Shown: positions 41,613 through 50,378, numbered from the stretch's first letter. The stretch: 62,204 bases of DNA from CAVIQK01 sp964613035 (GCA_964613035.1 CAZTFQ010000010.1:1-62204), one strand, 5' to 3'. The notes: generated by a model not told the origin, from the letters alone. Numbers and translations are program-made.

Positions 41613-43802
41613 TTACTTGCCCAGCACGACGATATCCGAGATCTTGATGGCGGTATTGTCGTCGGAACCGTCTATCTTAGCGGAAATCGTTATGGTTATC
41701 TCGTCTACGGTTATCTCGTTAAAAGATATTGCAGACGCGCTGCCGGTAGAAATTTTTCTGAGTTCCGTATCGATATAATCCGTACAGAATCCGACGTCCT
41801 TTATATAACAGTCTCTGAGATGCGCGTGCTCCTCGTCCATCCAGTCGGAGGCTTTGGCAAGGTGGAATTGCACCGAGTCTATCGACGAGAACGCATAGTC
41901 GTACTCCATAGTGTTGTAGACCATGAGCGCGGATATGGTCACAGCCTTATTGAACTTCAGCGTGATAGTCGTCTTGCCGTTAGCCACGAATTGCTTGTCG
42001 AACAAGTGCTCGTAGCACGGGACCAGTCCGTCCGTCAGATATTTGACGGTGTCTTCTTCGCAATCGGTCGCGGTAACGATCGCCTGCGACGCGACGTTGG
42101 TCAGCCCCGTATACGTAGACGGCTTGTATTGCACGTTTTTGGTCGGTCCGTTGCTGACGAGGAGAGTGCCGTAAGTGGGGTGCTCGTACGTAACCACTCT
42201 GTCGAAAGCGTACCAGCGTCCGTTGATGGCGCCGTTCTCTACCGTCGTGGGATCCGCGTGTACGTAGTAGATGACAAACATCTCTCCGTCCACTTCAACG
42301 AAAGCATGGTGCGCGGTGCCCGACATATCGGCGTTGATATAGTCGCCCCAGCCGCGTCCGACGACAACGGCTTCCTTTTGCGGTAATTTATAGTACGGTC
42401 CGAGTATACCCGTATCGCTTATGGACTGCTTGGCGTCGTAATTCATATCGAAGAAGCCTCTCGGCGAATAAGTCAGATAATAACGATCGCCCTCTTTCCA
42501 CAGATGCTGACCTTCGTTAATAGTGCTCTCGTTGTCCCAGCCGTCCTTAATCCATATTCCGTCCAGCCCCTTGGTCCAGGTCTCCGTTCCCGTCTCGCCC
42601 TCTATCGTAGCCTTGTTGCCCGCGTTGGGGTTGGCGGCGAGCTCCGCCTCGAGCTTGGCTTTGATATCCTTCCCGTAATTGATACTACTGCCGACGGGAA
42701 TGGCAAAGCAGTTATGCTTGGTATACGCCGACTCGTCGGCGCGTTCCTTAGGAGTAGATCCGACGTTTTCGTCAGTGACGTACTCGAAGTTATTCGCGTT
42801 GACGAAGGTAAGCGTCTCTAAGTCGGGCGTCACCATATCTTTCATACGGACGATCCAGCCGCAGTTTTCTCTGTGCGAGCCGTCCTTTAATGAAGATCCG
42901 CTCCTTGCGAATGCCAGATACAACGTGCCGTCGTCGTCGAAGAAGGGGTCCAGGTCGAGGACGGTGAAGTTGTCTCCCTCGTCCAGTCCGAGATCGTAGG
43001 TGAAATTAATCGTAGGATTGCGGTGAGTGAGAACTTTTCCGTTAAGGTTGCTGAGCTTGCCGGTGGCGTCGTAAGTCGCCTTCTGGGCGTCGTTCATCTC
43101 CTCGTAAGTCAGTCCTTCGTAATAACTTTCGCTCTCTACTTGTACGAAAGGACCCGCAGGGGTGTCCGAAACGTAGATTCCTACGTGGAAAGTATCGTAA
43201 GTGTTGAGAGAATCGTTGCCGTATTGAGTCTCTTCGTCTACTTCGCCGTAGTTATTGTAACTGGCAGAGTTCATATAGAGATAATATTTGCCGCTGTTTT
43301 CGTCGTAAATAACTTCGGGCGCCCAGTTCCAACGCCACATCCAGGAATCCGATTGGAAGTAGCACGCATAGATGCCGTCGACCGCGCCGACAGGCTCCCA
43401 ATCGTTGAGGTCTTTAGATCTCACGCATATAATCGTCGCCTTGTGATCGACGACCTCCGCGGCAGCTTCACGCGTGGTGGGCGCGGTGGTGTGAGCTGTC
43501 CCGTCCTTATAGACGGTGAGGTGACCTTCTCCGATGTTGCCGGAACAGTACATATAGTAATATCCTCCCCAGACGGGGTCTCTTTCTTCCGGCACCCACT
43601 CTACGTCGGCGTCGCCGCCTACTACGGTCAGATCGTTTCTATAAAAATAGTCGCTGTCCAGCGCGCCGTCGGCGTCCGCGGCGTCGTAATGCCCCAGCGC
43701 GAATCCGTACAGCTTATTCTCGTCATCCGCGTCGCACCCCGCGATACAGAGCGCGACGACCAGGACCAGAGCGAGCACCAATAAACATTTGCGAACTTTC
43801 AT
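41613..43802 (-). CDS. GH43 lipoprotein with C-terminal discoidin-like module
   Basis: This 729-residue lipoprotein (CIAGC, C23) has a GH43-like five-bladed propeller at about residues 60-570. The candidate triad is D75 (ERDPVW), D285 (VLDLDPFFDD) and E430 (INEGQHL). The enzyme likely removes arabinose or xylose-type residues outside the cell. The propeller contains long insertions. The last about 150 residues (SQAIVTATDCEEDTVKYLTDGLVPC...TITLKFNKAVTISALMVYN) resemble an F5/8 type C/CBM32 domain. It is the first gene of unit C. A promoter lies at 43933-43961, with a leader containing an inverted repeat. The lipobox start at ATG 43800-43802 is preceded by GAGGAAACTACGTATT. Confidence 0.88.
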   Translation of the reverse strand: MKVRKCLLVLALVLVVALCIAGCDADDENKLYGFALGHYDAADADGALDSDYFYRNDLTVVGGDADVEWVPEERDPVWGGYYYMYCSGNIGEGHLTVYKDGTAHTTAPTTREAAAEVVDHKATIICVRSKDLNDWEPVGAVDGIYACYFQSDSWMWRWNWAPEVIYDENSGKYYLYMNSASYNNYGEVDEETQYGNDSLNTYDTFHVGIYVSDTPAGPFVQVESESYYEGLTYEEMNDAQKATYDATGKLSNLNGKVLTHRNPTINFTYDLGLDEGDNFTVLDLDPFFDDDGTLYLAFARSGSSLKDGSHRENCGWIVRMKDMVTPDLETLTFVNANNFEYVTDENVGSTPKERADESAYTKHNCFAIPVGSSINYGKDIKAKLEAELAANPNAGNKATIEGETGTETWTKGLDGIWIKDGWDNESTINEGQHLWKEGDRYYLTYSPRGFFDMNYDAKQSISDTGILGPYYKLPQKEAVVVGRGWGDYINADMSGTAHHAFVEVDGEMFVIYYVHADPTTVENGAINGRWYAFDRVVTYEHPTYGTLLVSNGPTKNVQYKPSTYTGLTNVASQAIVTATDCEEDTVKYLTDGLVPCYEHLFDKQFVANGKTTITLKFNKAVTISALMVYNTMEYDYAFSSIDSVQFHLAKASDWMDEEHAHLRDCYIKDVGFCTDYIDTELRKISTGSASAISFNEITVDEITITISAKIDGSDDNTAIKISDIVVLGK

Positions 43803-43932
43803 AATACGTAGTTTCCTCTCGTTATAATTTTGCAGGAATGCGAGTGCGTCGAGATATCGTCGTCGACGTAAGCAATACCGAGTAAGTAAATATCGGACGC
43901 ACTCGACGTGAGAAGCATATTCCTACGCTTCA

Positions 43933-43961
43933 ATTATAATTTGTCTTCATTTTCGTTTCAA
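43933..43961 (-). promoter_or_regulatory. Promoter of unit C
   Basis: On the minus strand TTGAAA (43956-43961) and TATAAT (43933-43938) are 17 bp apart. The expected start lies about 125 bases before the GH43 ATG. Confidence 0.65.
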
Positions 43962-44036
43962 CAGGCGCGGAAGAATTAAACCGAAATTCCCCCGATAAAA
44001 AGCCGTTTTTTACAATTTTTGACCGATTTTCGGCTT

Positions 44037-44062
44037 CTAATTATTTATATATAAATAATTAG
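44037..44062. promoter_or_regulatory. 26-bp perfect AT-rich palindrome
   Basis: The sequence reads the same on both strands over 26 bp (half CTAATTATTTATA). It is a candidate regulator site, or a structure in the DNA; no T-run follows that would make it a terminator. Confidence 0.7.
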
Positions 44063-44069
44063 CGGAAAT

Positions 44070-44081
44070 GAACATATGTTC
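44070..44081. promoter_or_regulatory. GAACATATGTTC palindrome, LexA-box-like
   Basis: GAACATATGTTC is a perfect palindrome and, with the following G, matches the Gram-positive LexA site CGAACRNRYGTTCG except for the first base. No SOS gene is adjacent, so it may belong to another regulator. Confidence 0.4.
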
Positions 44082-44160
44082 GCTACCTCCCCCGTTTTTA
44101 TATAAAAAAAGCGAAAACGAGTTTCGCCTACAATTAATAGTTTTTTAGATACGATCGGAT

Positions 44161-44196
44161 AAAAAAATCGGCGGAGCGAACTATATCGCTCCGCCG
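44161..44196 (-). terminator. Terminator of unit D
   Basis: A 10-bp perfect stem CGGCGGAGCG/CGCTCCGCCG with an eight-base loop is followed on the minus strand by seven Ts. It ends the two-gene unit 44202-47136. Confidence 0.93.
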
Positions 44197-44201
44197 TACG
44201 A

Positions 44202-46010
44202 TTAACGGACGTAAAACAATGCCGTTGCCTTCTCTTGCAAATCGAATTCGATTACGGAAGTGGTCTGTTCCGAGATATCGCTGCCGAACACGGGGGTCAC
44301 CTTATATTCTCCGGGCAGAGGCAATATCTTCTTCCCGGGGACGAGCGAGTGGAGGGCTATATAGCCGTTGCCGACGTAGACGACGTCGTTTTCTTCCGCG
44401 TATATATGGACGCCGTTATCCACGCAGAATGCACGCATTTCCGATACCGTCAGAGCGTAATGCTCGGTAGTGGCGGTCAAATAGGGGATGCCCTTTTCTC
44501 TGCACAGTGCCATGGCGCGTTCTCCTGCCTCGGACGCGACTGGCGACGGGAAAACGGCTACTTTATAGCGATCGAGAATCTCTTCCGCGTCTTCTACCAA
44601 GTAATAATCGTGCGGTACGCCCGTGTTACCCATCAGGATGCGATTGATGTTTTCCGTCTTGGAGGCGGGGGTTTCGTTCATCAGATATCTCTGAGCGCAT
44701 TCGTCCGAGAAGACTACTACTTCTACGGGAAGTACCGGCGCGGAGTGGCTAGGTATATCGATATAGATATCCCTCATTTCTTTGAAGGCTTCCATAAGCA
44801 ACGGATCCCTATACCAGCCGCCCCACATATCGAACCACCATATGCCCGAAGCCTTGGCTATCTGGTGAGAGAAGCACTTCCTGAGAGCCTCTCTGGAGAG
44901 CTCCGGCGTAGGCGGCCCGCTCCAGACGGACGTTTCGCCTTTCTTCGCCACGGGATACATATCCTCGGGATATACGCCGGGGCGAGCCTCGTTGATACTC
45001 GTCGTCAGATACGTGCGGATATCGCATTCCATAAAAGTCATCTTTTTATGCAGCGCTATGGAATCTGTCGGGAGCATATCGACCCAGTCTATGCCGAAAT
45101 CGCGGTTTTTATAATAGCAATTGGGCGACGCGAAGAAGTCGAGGTACGGGGAATCGATGACCGTACGCAAGCCGTGAGAACCCATCAGGGAGAAAACGTT
45201 TTCGGAAGTGTTGTAGCCGTAGAAAGCTCCCACTATCTGCTTATAATCTATTTCTTCTTTAAGAGCTTTGGCGAAAATTTCCACCGTACGGGCTACTTCG
45301 TCGTTGCTGAATTGAATATATCTGAGAGCGTTTTCGTCCGTACACAAGACGTTGCCGTTGTTATGGAACTCCGACATATCCGGTAGCGGTGCGTCGTCTA
45401 TGCCGAAGTGCTCCTTGACGAAGCGCTTATAAGGCTCCGCCGCGGCGGGACCCAAGCTACCCCACAGGTCGTGGTGCTGCCACTCCTGGGTATGACCTCC
45501 GCATATCTGCCATCCCGCTACTCTGTCCGAGTAAGGGGACGCCTTTACGTGTGAGACGAATTGTCTCAAGAGATCCTCTCCGTCTCTTCTGTAGGCGTCG
45601 GAAAACAATGCTTCTCTATAGCCGCCTTTTCTGGTAGGAATGACTTCCTCCGGATGAGCCGACACCCAGCACTTGGGCATACTGATATATATGCGCGGGA
45701 AGATATACGCGTCGGGGCACGCCTTGAGAATCTTTTCGACCGCGTTCTCGAACTCCGAGTAATCGGGATGCTCGGGGTCCTCGAAAACTCCTACGCGAAA
45801 CGGCGTGAAACCCGTGAAGCAGCTGTTGATGGGGGATGAAGTAAAACTGGCATTGACGAAGAAAATCCGATATCCTTCCTTGATGAAGTCTTCATAACGG
45901 CTACGTTCTTCAAAATACGTAGTATATCCCATAGCCGGGACTTCTTGTCCGTCGATGACGAGATAGGGTCTTCCTTGTTTGACGGCAATGCCGCTAGTAA
46001 TCGTTAACAT
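44202..46010 (-). CDS. GH42-like glycoside hydrolase (clan GH-A)
   Basis: This 602-residue cytoplasmic protein resembles beta-galactosidases of family GH42 in layout: a TIM-barrel domain (about 1-370), an alpha/beta domain with PVEVVVFSDECAQRYL (about 395-530, like the trimerisation domain of GH42) and a small C-terminal sandwich. E176 (GWQICGGHTQEWQ) and E328 (MTFMECDIRTY) are the best acid/base and nucleophile candidates. The usual NE pair of GH42 is not clear, so family membership is tentative. I chose ATG 46010, preceded by AAGGAGAAACGTA, over a longer frame beginning at 46043. It shares a unit with the GH5-like gene upstream (46-base gap). Confidence 0.75.
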   Translation of the reverse strand: MLTITSGIAVKQGRPYLVIDGQEVPAMGYTTYFEERSRYEDFIKEGYRIFFVNASFTSSPINSCFTGFTPFRVGVFEDPEHPDYSEFENAVEKILKACPDAYIFPRIYISMPKCWVSAHPEEVIPTRKGGYREALFSDAYRRDGEDLLRQFVSHVKASPYSDRVAGWQICGGHTQEWQHHDLWGSLGPAAAEPYKRFVKEHFGIDDAPLPDMSEFHNNGNVLCTDENALRYIQFSNDEVARTVEIFAKALKEEIDYKQIVGAFYGYNTSENVFSLMGSHGLRTVIDSPYLDFFASPNCYYKNRDFGIDWVDMLPTDSIALHKKMTFMECDIRTYLTTSINEARPGVYPEDMYPVAKKGETSVWSGPPTPELSREALRKCFSHQIAKASGIWWFDMWGGWYRDPLLMEAFKEMRDIYIDIPSHSAPVLPVEVVVFSDECAQRYLMNETPASKTENINRILMGNTGVPHDYYLVEDAEEILDRYKVAVFPSPVASEAGERAMALCREKGIPYLTATTEHYALTVSEMRAFCVDNGVHIYAEENDVVYVGNGYIALHSLVPGKKILPLPGEYKVTPVFGSDISEQTTSVIEFDLQEKATALFYVR

Positions 46011-46056
46011 TACGTTTCTCCTTTCGCGGCGTTTACGCTCCATGCCGCGGTAGTGA

Positions 46057-47136
46057 TTATTTCTTGCGGTCCGCGCGAGCGTTGCAACGCTTGATCAGCT
46101 CTATTTCGCGAGGATCGTAGGGGCGATAATTGATACGATACAGGTCGTGTTGCCATTTGGTGAAATCAAACCCCGCGGGGGCGTTGTCCCACATTCCTTC
46201 CCACGGCTCCGTCGTACAGGTTCCGCCTGCGACGAATCCCCAGCAGTAACATCCTACGTTCTCGATAAGGCAGAGCGGATATATTTCCTCTACGTTGTTA
46301 TGATTGCAACGGTTAAGCCACTCCGTCACGATAATCGGGCGGTTGTAGAACTTTTTGAGCGTGTATATGCCCGTCAGGAACCATTCGTAAGAAGAATACG
46401 AGTGGAAAGAAATGAAGTCGGACAATTCGTAGGCGACTTTTTGAGACGGCGACGTGAATCGACCGTTTTCTTCGTTGACGCCGGACCAAATGTCTGCGGT
46501 CAAGGGTTGTACGGGGTCGAGAGAACGGACGAGAGCGAAGAGTTCTTCCATCAGTCCTATAGCGCGGTCGCCGATGACGATGCCGGGCTCGTTCTCGATA
46601 TTCCAAGCTAAAATACGCGAGTCGTCGCGATACTTCTTAACGACTCTCTCCACCATCTCCATGTAAAGAGGCTTAAGCTCGGGATATTCCATATAATGAC
46701 GATACGCGCCCTCTTGACGGAGACGGCGTTCCTCGACGTAGTCACGATTGAAGTGGTTGTGATACGTCTTCTGCGGACCGAGCTCCTTGGGGACGAAGGT
46801 TTCGCCGAAGGGCAAGTCTTCCTCGTAGGCAAGGACCAGCATTACGCTCTGGTGATGCTTGGCGGAGAGTGCTATATACTGCTCCAGAGTCTCCATAAAC
46901 TCTTCCGGCTCCTTGTAATACACGTCGAAGTTGAGCCAGAGACGTACCGTGTTGAACCCCAGGTCGTCGCACATTTTCAATTCTATATCCGACACGCGCA
47001 TATGCTCGTCGCGCCCGTAAGACTGCCACATATCCAGTCTGTTGACGCAATTCGACGGCAAAAAATTAGAGCCGCGGAGCCACGGCAACGAGTCGTACCA
47101 ATTACGGATTTCTTCTTCCGTCCAAAGTCTGTTCAT
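46057..47136 (-). CDS. GH5/GH2-like cytoplasmic glycoside hydrolase (clan GH-A)
   Basis: This 359-residue single-domain TIM-barrel protein has no signal peptide. The acid/base pair lies in WNIENEPG (N182-E183) and the nucleophile in IIVTEWL (E272), the usual clan GH-A spacing of about 90 residues. The family cannot be fixed by eye; GH5-type beta-glycanases or the catalytic barrel of GH2 are the closest. ATG 47136 is chosen because AGTGAGGT precedes it; an upstream GTG at 47154 is possible. It heads unit D with the GH42-like gene. A promoter lies at 47181-47209, and two tandem Spo0A-box-like sites lie at 47390-47406. Confidence 0.78.
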   Translation of the reverse strand: MNRLWTEEEIRNWYDSLPWLRGSNFLPSNCVNRLDMWQSYGRDEHMRVSDIELKMCDDLGFNTVRLWLNFDVYYKEPEEFMETLEQYIALSAKHHQSVMLVLAYEEDLPFGETFVPKELGPQKTYHNHFNRDYVEERRLRQEGAYRHYMEYPELKPLYMEMVERVVKKYRDDSRILAWNIENEPGIVIGDRAIGLMEELFALVRSLDPVQPLTADIWSGVNEENGRFTSPSQKVAYELSDFISFHSYSSYEWFLTGIYTLKKFYNRPIIVTEWLNRCNHNNVEEIYPLCLIENVGCYCWGFVAGGTCTTEPWEGMWDNAPAGFDFTKWQHDLYRINYRPYDPREIELIKRCNARADRKK

Positions 47137-47180
47137 ATTATACCTCACTTTCACACCCTGTCGGTGTCTGTATTATCTCA

Positions 47181-47209
47181 ATCATATCAGCCCGATATCC
47201 AAAAGTCAA
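47181..47209 (-). promoter_or_regulatory. Promoter of unit D
   Basis: On the minus strand TTGACT (47204-47209) and TATGAT (47181-47186) are 17 bp apart, about 45 bases before the ATG at 47136. Confidence 0.6.
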
Positions 47210-47389
47210 GCCGAGTTTTTTTCGGCAGTCCTCCTCTTTTCATCTCCCGACAACCGACGGCGACCACCCTCTCGGGACGATTCAACTTAATAGAAAACTT
47301 TCTCTTTTTCGCCCTGTTCCGTCCTAAAAAACGCGGGGTTTTAAGTAATATTCGGGAAAATTTATCGTTTTTTGTGTGTGTTCTTATCT

Positions 47390-47406
47390 TGTCGAAATTT
47401 GTCGAA
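47390..47406. promoter_or_regulatory. Tandem pair of Spo0A-box-like sites, 10 bp apart
   Basis: TGTCGAA occurs at 47390-47396 and again at 47400-47406, same orientation, exactly 10 bp apart, the arrangement bound by Spo0A dimers. It lies about 185 bases upstream of the unit D -35. One would expect about eight TGTCGAA copies in the whole window by chance, but such an exact pair is unlikely. Confidence 0.55.
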
Positions 47407-47570
47407 AGATTGATTTTTTCGGCAGAATTTTTCGTCGTTCGACTCCGCAACGTGACGTGCCGATGATACGTTTTTAGTAACAAAAACAGCCGTTTTTTAC
47501 ATATCCTAAAAAGGCTTCCGCCTCTCAAAATAGCCGCTTAATCATCGCGTTCACGCTCCGAAATTAAAAT

Positions 47571-47622
47571 AAGTCCCTTAAAAAAGTTGTCGCTTTATGC
47601 AAAAAGTCCCTTGAAAAAAGTT
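47571..47622. repeat. Two direct repeats of about 18 bases, 33 bp apart
   Basis: AAGTCCCTT followed by As and AGTT occurs at 47571-47588 and 47604-47622, the second with one additional base. The 33-bp step is close to three DNA turns. Their role is unknown; they could be sites for a regulator of unit D. Confidence 0.55.
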
Positions 47623-47704
47623 TTTCGTTCCGATAAATTATGGTTACAAAATCGGCTCGAGAAGCTTCATATATGGGATTTTTTCTGACCGATTATTAAA
47701 TTCT

Positions 47705-47742
47705 CAAAAACAAAACAAGCCCCCGACTGAAGTCGAGGGCTT
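47705..47742 (-). terminator. Terminator of unit E
   Basis: AAGCCC and the CGACT arm pair with AGTCG and GGGCTT with one mismatch (47717-47742). The minus-strand product is followed by TGTTTTGTTTTTG. It lies 48 bases beyond the last gene of unit E (stop at 47790). Confidence 0.82.
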
Positions 47743-47789
47743 ATAAGTTGTAACTAAGTTTTCGATCGTCCTAACGAACGAAAATTTTG

Positions 47790-49829
47790 TTATTCGGCGG
47801 TAATTTCCACCGCATTAAGGACGAACTGAGAATTGTCTTGGACTGTATAACGAACTCCGTTATGGTCGTAAGAGTAACCTACAGGAACCGTATCGGGTCT
47901 CTTAAGATCAAATTCTCCCACTTTATTACCGGCAGCATCATACAGATAAATATGGAACCAAGCCCAAGGAGTGTTCTCTTTTACTTCTAGTTGAGTGATA
48001 TCAAATCTACACTCAAATCGACCTTCTTCCACGGAAATGTTACTCTCTCCGTAGATATCTCCGTCCATATAGGCATGTATTTTAGCATCGGCATATGCAG
48101 AGGGAAGCATTCCTTTCACGACCAAAACGGGAACATCTCCGGTGACATCGAATTCAATGGTCGTAGAATCCTTGATATTGCTCGTAGGCTGTATAGTGAT
48201 TTGATCTTGATTTTGGATAGTATAAGTTATGTCTTTATAGCTTACGGAGTCGCCGGCTGAGAAATAATTTTCTCTCATCAAATTGTCTTTATTAAACCCT
48301 GTTGACAATTCGGCAGGATTTTCTTCTTCGTAAGTGTAAATGTGGAACCAGCACCAAGGAGTATCATGGACATAAAGTTTCGTCAAGTCAAATTCCGCAG
48401 TAAAAGCATTGTCGTTAATAACGGCTTTCTCTCCGTAATAATGTGCATCGTTGCCGTCGGCATGAATAACTAAGTACCTTTGATTATCGCTCAAAGTACC
48501 CGTTACGACAAGCTTAAGACCGTCGGTATTGTCGATTTTAACGTCGGTCACGCTATATTTAGGCATAGGAGTGGGCTGTATTACCAATTGTTGCTGAGAA
48601 TTAACTACCGAATAACGAATATCCGAGTAAACTACGCTGACATCGTCGGCGACTAAACTGCCTCTCTGCAGATCGTGTTTACCGTCGCGTTTGAATTCTT
48701 CCACATTGTCGCCTTTGCTGAGATAGATATGGAACCAGCACCAAGGAGTGTCTTCAACCTTAAGCTGAGTCAAATCAAACTTCGCTTCGAATTGTCCGTC
48801 GTTAACCAATACGGGAGCTCCGAACCATTCGTCGGATCCGTTACCGTTGGCGTGGAGACGTAGAGACTTAACACCGTCGGAAACGGTTCCTTTTACAATT
48901 AGTTCCAGACCGTTGCCGGTATCGATATTGATTTCGGAAACGTTCAATTCATAATGAAGCGTAGCCTCGATGACGAGACCCGTTCCTATTTCTTCACCGT
49001 CGGACCATGCCTTAATCGTATAACGAATACTATCATAATCGATGGATTGTCCGACGGTCAGCAGATCTCCTCTAGGAAGATCGCAACTGTGAATCTTTTG
49101 AGCATCTTCTTCGGGGTTTTCGTCCTGATAAAAATATAAGTGGAACCAATACCAAGGAGTTTCTTCATAAGAGAGATCCGTAAGAGCTACTTGAAATTCA
49201 AATCCCCATTTATGAGAACAAACATCATCCCAGTAAAAGTTTTCTGTTTCTACGTTGGCGTGGAGCTTAACGCAAGCGGGTCTGACGGGTTCTCCGTCAA
49301 GCTGGACTTCAGGGATGTTGCCTTTTACGATGAGGGTGGGGACGCCGTCGACGAGTTCTACTTTCACGCACTCTTCGGAGACGATGCCCATTTCGTAATT
49401 ACAGACGTCGCAGTATCCGTCGACGTCGTCATCGACGTGGTCGGCTTCGCTACTCTCTTCTACGGCATTATCGTCGGGGCAATAATTCCAGTGTTTATTA
49501 GAATCTTTGCCTTGAGCCGAGTAATTATGGATGTGAGGCGTCTCGGGGGTGCCGGAAGGGTCGGAAGGATCTCCCGAAGGATCGGAGGCTGCCATTTCAT
49601 ATCCGCAGACGTCGCACTTGCCGTCGGAATTTTCGTCCTTGTGGGCTTCTTTGGAGGCTTCGTCCACTACTTCGTCGTCGGGGCAATAGTTCCAGTGATA
49701 ATCTTTGTCTTTGCCCTGCTTGGAATAGTTGTGGGTATGATCGCACGCAATCAGGCTCATGCACAGCACGACCACGAGAGCGATTACTACCGACAACGTA
49801 GCAATAAGGTGTTTGTTAGTCTTTCTCAT
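47790..49829 (-). CDS. Lipoprotein with four PWCWFHIY modules and two Cys/His domains
   Basis: This 679-residue lipoprotein has a signal ending in SLIAC. Two domains of about 50 residues, HNYSxQGKDxxxHWNYCPDD...HxDxxxDGxCDVCxYEM (about 30-78 and 97-147), resemble small Cys/His-rich domains of clostridial surface proteins that may bind a metal. Four repeats of about 120 residues follow (from about 153, 290, 420 and 550). Each has a valine-rich strand (LELIVKGTVS), LRLHA or VIHADG, a central TPWCWFHIYxY, then LxRGxxxxxGxSVxYxDIxYTI. The last two-thirds of each is probably a beta-sandwich. The same PWCWFHIY module occurs once in the lipoprotein at 51723, and both genes flank GH30 enzymes, so a sugar-binding role is likely. 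I know no family for it. Confidence 0.85.
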   Translation of the reverse strand: MRKTNKHLIATLSVVIALVVVLCMSLIACDHTHNYSKQGKDKDYHWNYCPDDEVVDEASKEAHKDENSDGKCDVCGYEMAASDPSGDPSDPSGTPETPHIHNYSAQGKDSNKHWNYCPDDNAVEESSEADHVDDDVDGYCDVCNYEMGIVSEECVKVELVDGVPTLIVKGNIPEVQLDGEPVRPACVKLHANVETENFYWDDVCSHKWGFEFQVALTDLSYEETPWYWFHLYFYQDENPEEDAQKIHSCDLPRGDLLTVGQSIDYDSIRYTIKAWSDGEEIGTGLVIEATLHYELNVSEINIDTGNGLELIVKGTVSDGVKSLRLHANGNGSDEWFGAPVLVNDGQFEAKFDLTQLKVEDTPWCWFHIYLSKGDNVEEFKRDGKHDLQRGSLVADDVSVVYSDIRYSVVNSQQQLVIQPTPMPKYSVTDVKIDNTDGLKLVVTGTLSDNQRYLVIHADGNDAHYYGEKAVINDNAFTAEFDLTKLYVHDTPWCWFHIYTYEEENPAELSTGFNKDNLMRENYFSAGDSVSYKDITYTIQNQDQITIQPTSNIKDSTTIEFDVTGDVPVLVVKGMLPSAYADAKIHAYMDGDIYGESNISVEEGRFECRFDITQLEVKENTPWAWFHIYLYDAAGNKVGEFDLKRPDTVPVGYSYDHNGVRYTVQDNSQFVLNAVEITAE

Positions 49830-49853
49830 AACTCTTTTTCTCCTTTTTAAGAT

Positions 49854-50378
49854 TTATTCGGAATCGCTTCCGTTGAGAAACCGTGTTTTTTCGTCCTCGT
49901 CGTTATCCGCGAGGCTCCAGTCGTCATCTTCCGTCGCGACGTCGCCACCTCCGTCGGACAAAGCGTACAGACCGAACTTCTTTCTGTTGAAAAACGCTAT
50001 CGCGTCGCCCAGAGCGTACGCGACGCCGAGTACGAGCATGAATATCGGAGTGAACCAGTCGGTTTTTTCCGCCGAGAGGGTCAGGGGGTCTACCGAATAT
50101 CTTGCGGTGAAAGTCGATCCTACGGAAAACTTCTCCGGGAAGTCCTCCATCACCGCGGTTACTTCTTCTCCGTCGGCACCCGTATAGGTTACGGTGACTT
50201 TTTTTATCGTGACGGCGTCGTCGGACGGCTCCGTCTCGACCTCTTTTACGGTCGCCTCCACGTAGGTGTAGGCGGATTCTTTTTCCGCGGTCAGCACCGT
50301 ATACGCTATACCTCCCGCTATCAGGAGCACAGCCAGCACCGCCACTACGACGAAGAGCGTAACGAGGCTCTTTTTCAT
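49854..50378 (-). CDS. Membrane protein of the DUF3592 type
   Basis: This 174-residue protein has a first hydrophobic helix (about 5-28), a beta-rich domain on the outside (about 35-100: YVEATVKEVE...KVTVTYTGADGEEVTAVMED...GSTFTARYSVDP), a second helix (about 108-128) and an acidic tail. This resembles DUF3592 membrane proteins, though only loosely. Its function is unknown. It is encoded between the GH30 enzyme and the PWCWFHIY lipoprotein and overlaps the GH30 stop by an ATGA, so it belongs to this operon. The start at ATG 50378 is preferred to a longer frame that would run into the GH30 gene. Confidence 0.75.
   Translation of the reverse strand: MKKSLVTLFVVVAVLAVLLIAGGIAYTVLTAEKESAYTYVEATVKEVETEPSDDAVTIKKVTVTYTGADGEEVTAVMEDFPEKFSVGSTFTARYSVDPLTLSAEKTDWFTPIFMLVLGVAYALGDAIAFFNRKKFGLYALSDGGGDVATEDDDWSLADNDEDEKTRFLNGSDSE

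Larger units (their letters stand above)
43803..44160. other. Intergenic region with two palindromes, promoter and leader of unit C
   Basis: No gene is seen here. From left to right it holds a leader with inverted repeat CGAGTGCGTC/GACGCACTCG (43841-43850 and 43896-43905) and the motif TATCGGACGCACTC (43891-43904). Next come the unit C promoter (43933-43961), an AT-rich 26-bp perfect palindrome (44037-44062, half CTAATTATTTATA) and a 12-bp palindrome GAACATATGTTC (44070-44081). The terminator of unit D begins at 44161. Confidence 0.75.
47210..47703. other. Long gene-free region with direct repeats and Spo0A-like sites
   Basis: No convincing gene is seen in this stretch; a basic 113-codon open frame on the minus strand has no ribosome site. 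It holds two TGTCGAA sites exactly 10 bp apart (47390-47406). It also holds two copies of a sequence beginning AAGTCCCTT and ending AAAAAAGTT (47571-47588 and 47604-47622, 33 bp apart). AGCCGTTTTTTACA (47488-47501) also occurs at 44001-44014. Confidence 0.7.

Noticed and set aside
47187..47528. A 113-codon basic open frame in the long intergenic region
   Set aside because: It has no ribosome site, an unnatural basic composition and overlaps the unit D promoter. It looks like chance in AT-rich DNA.
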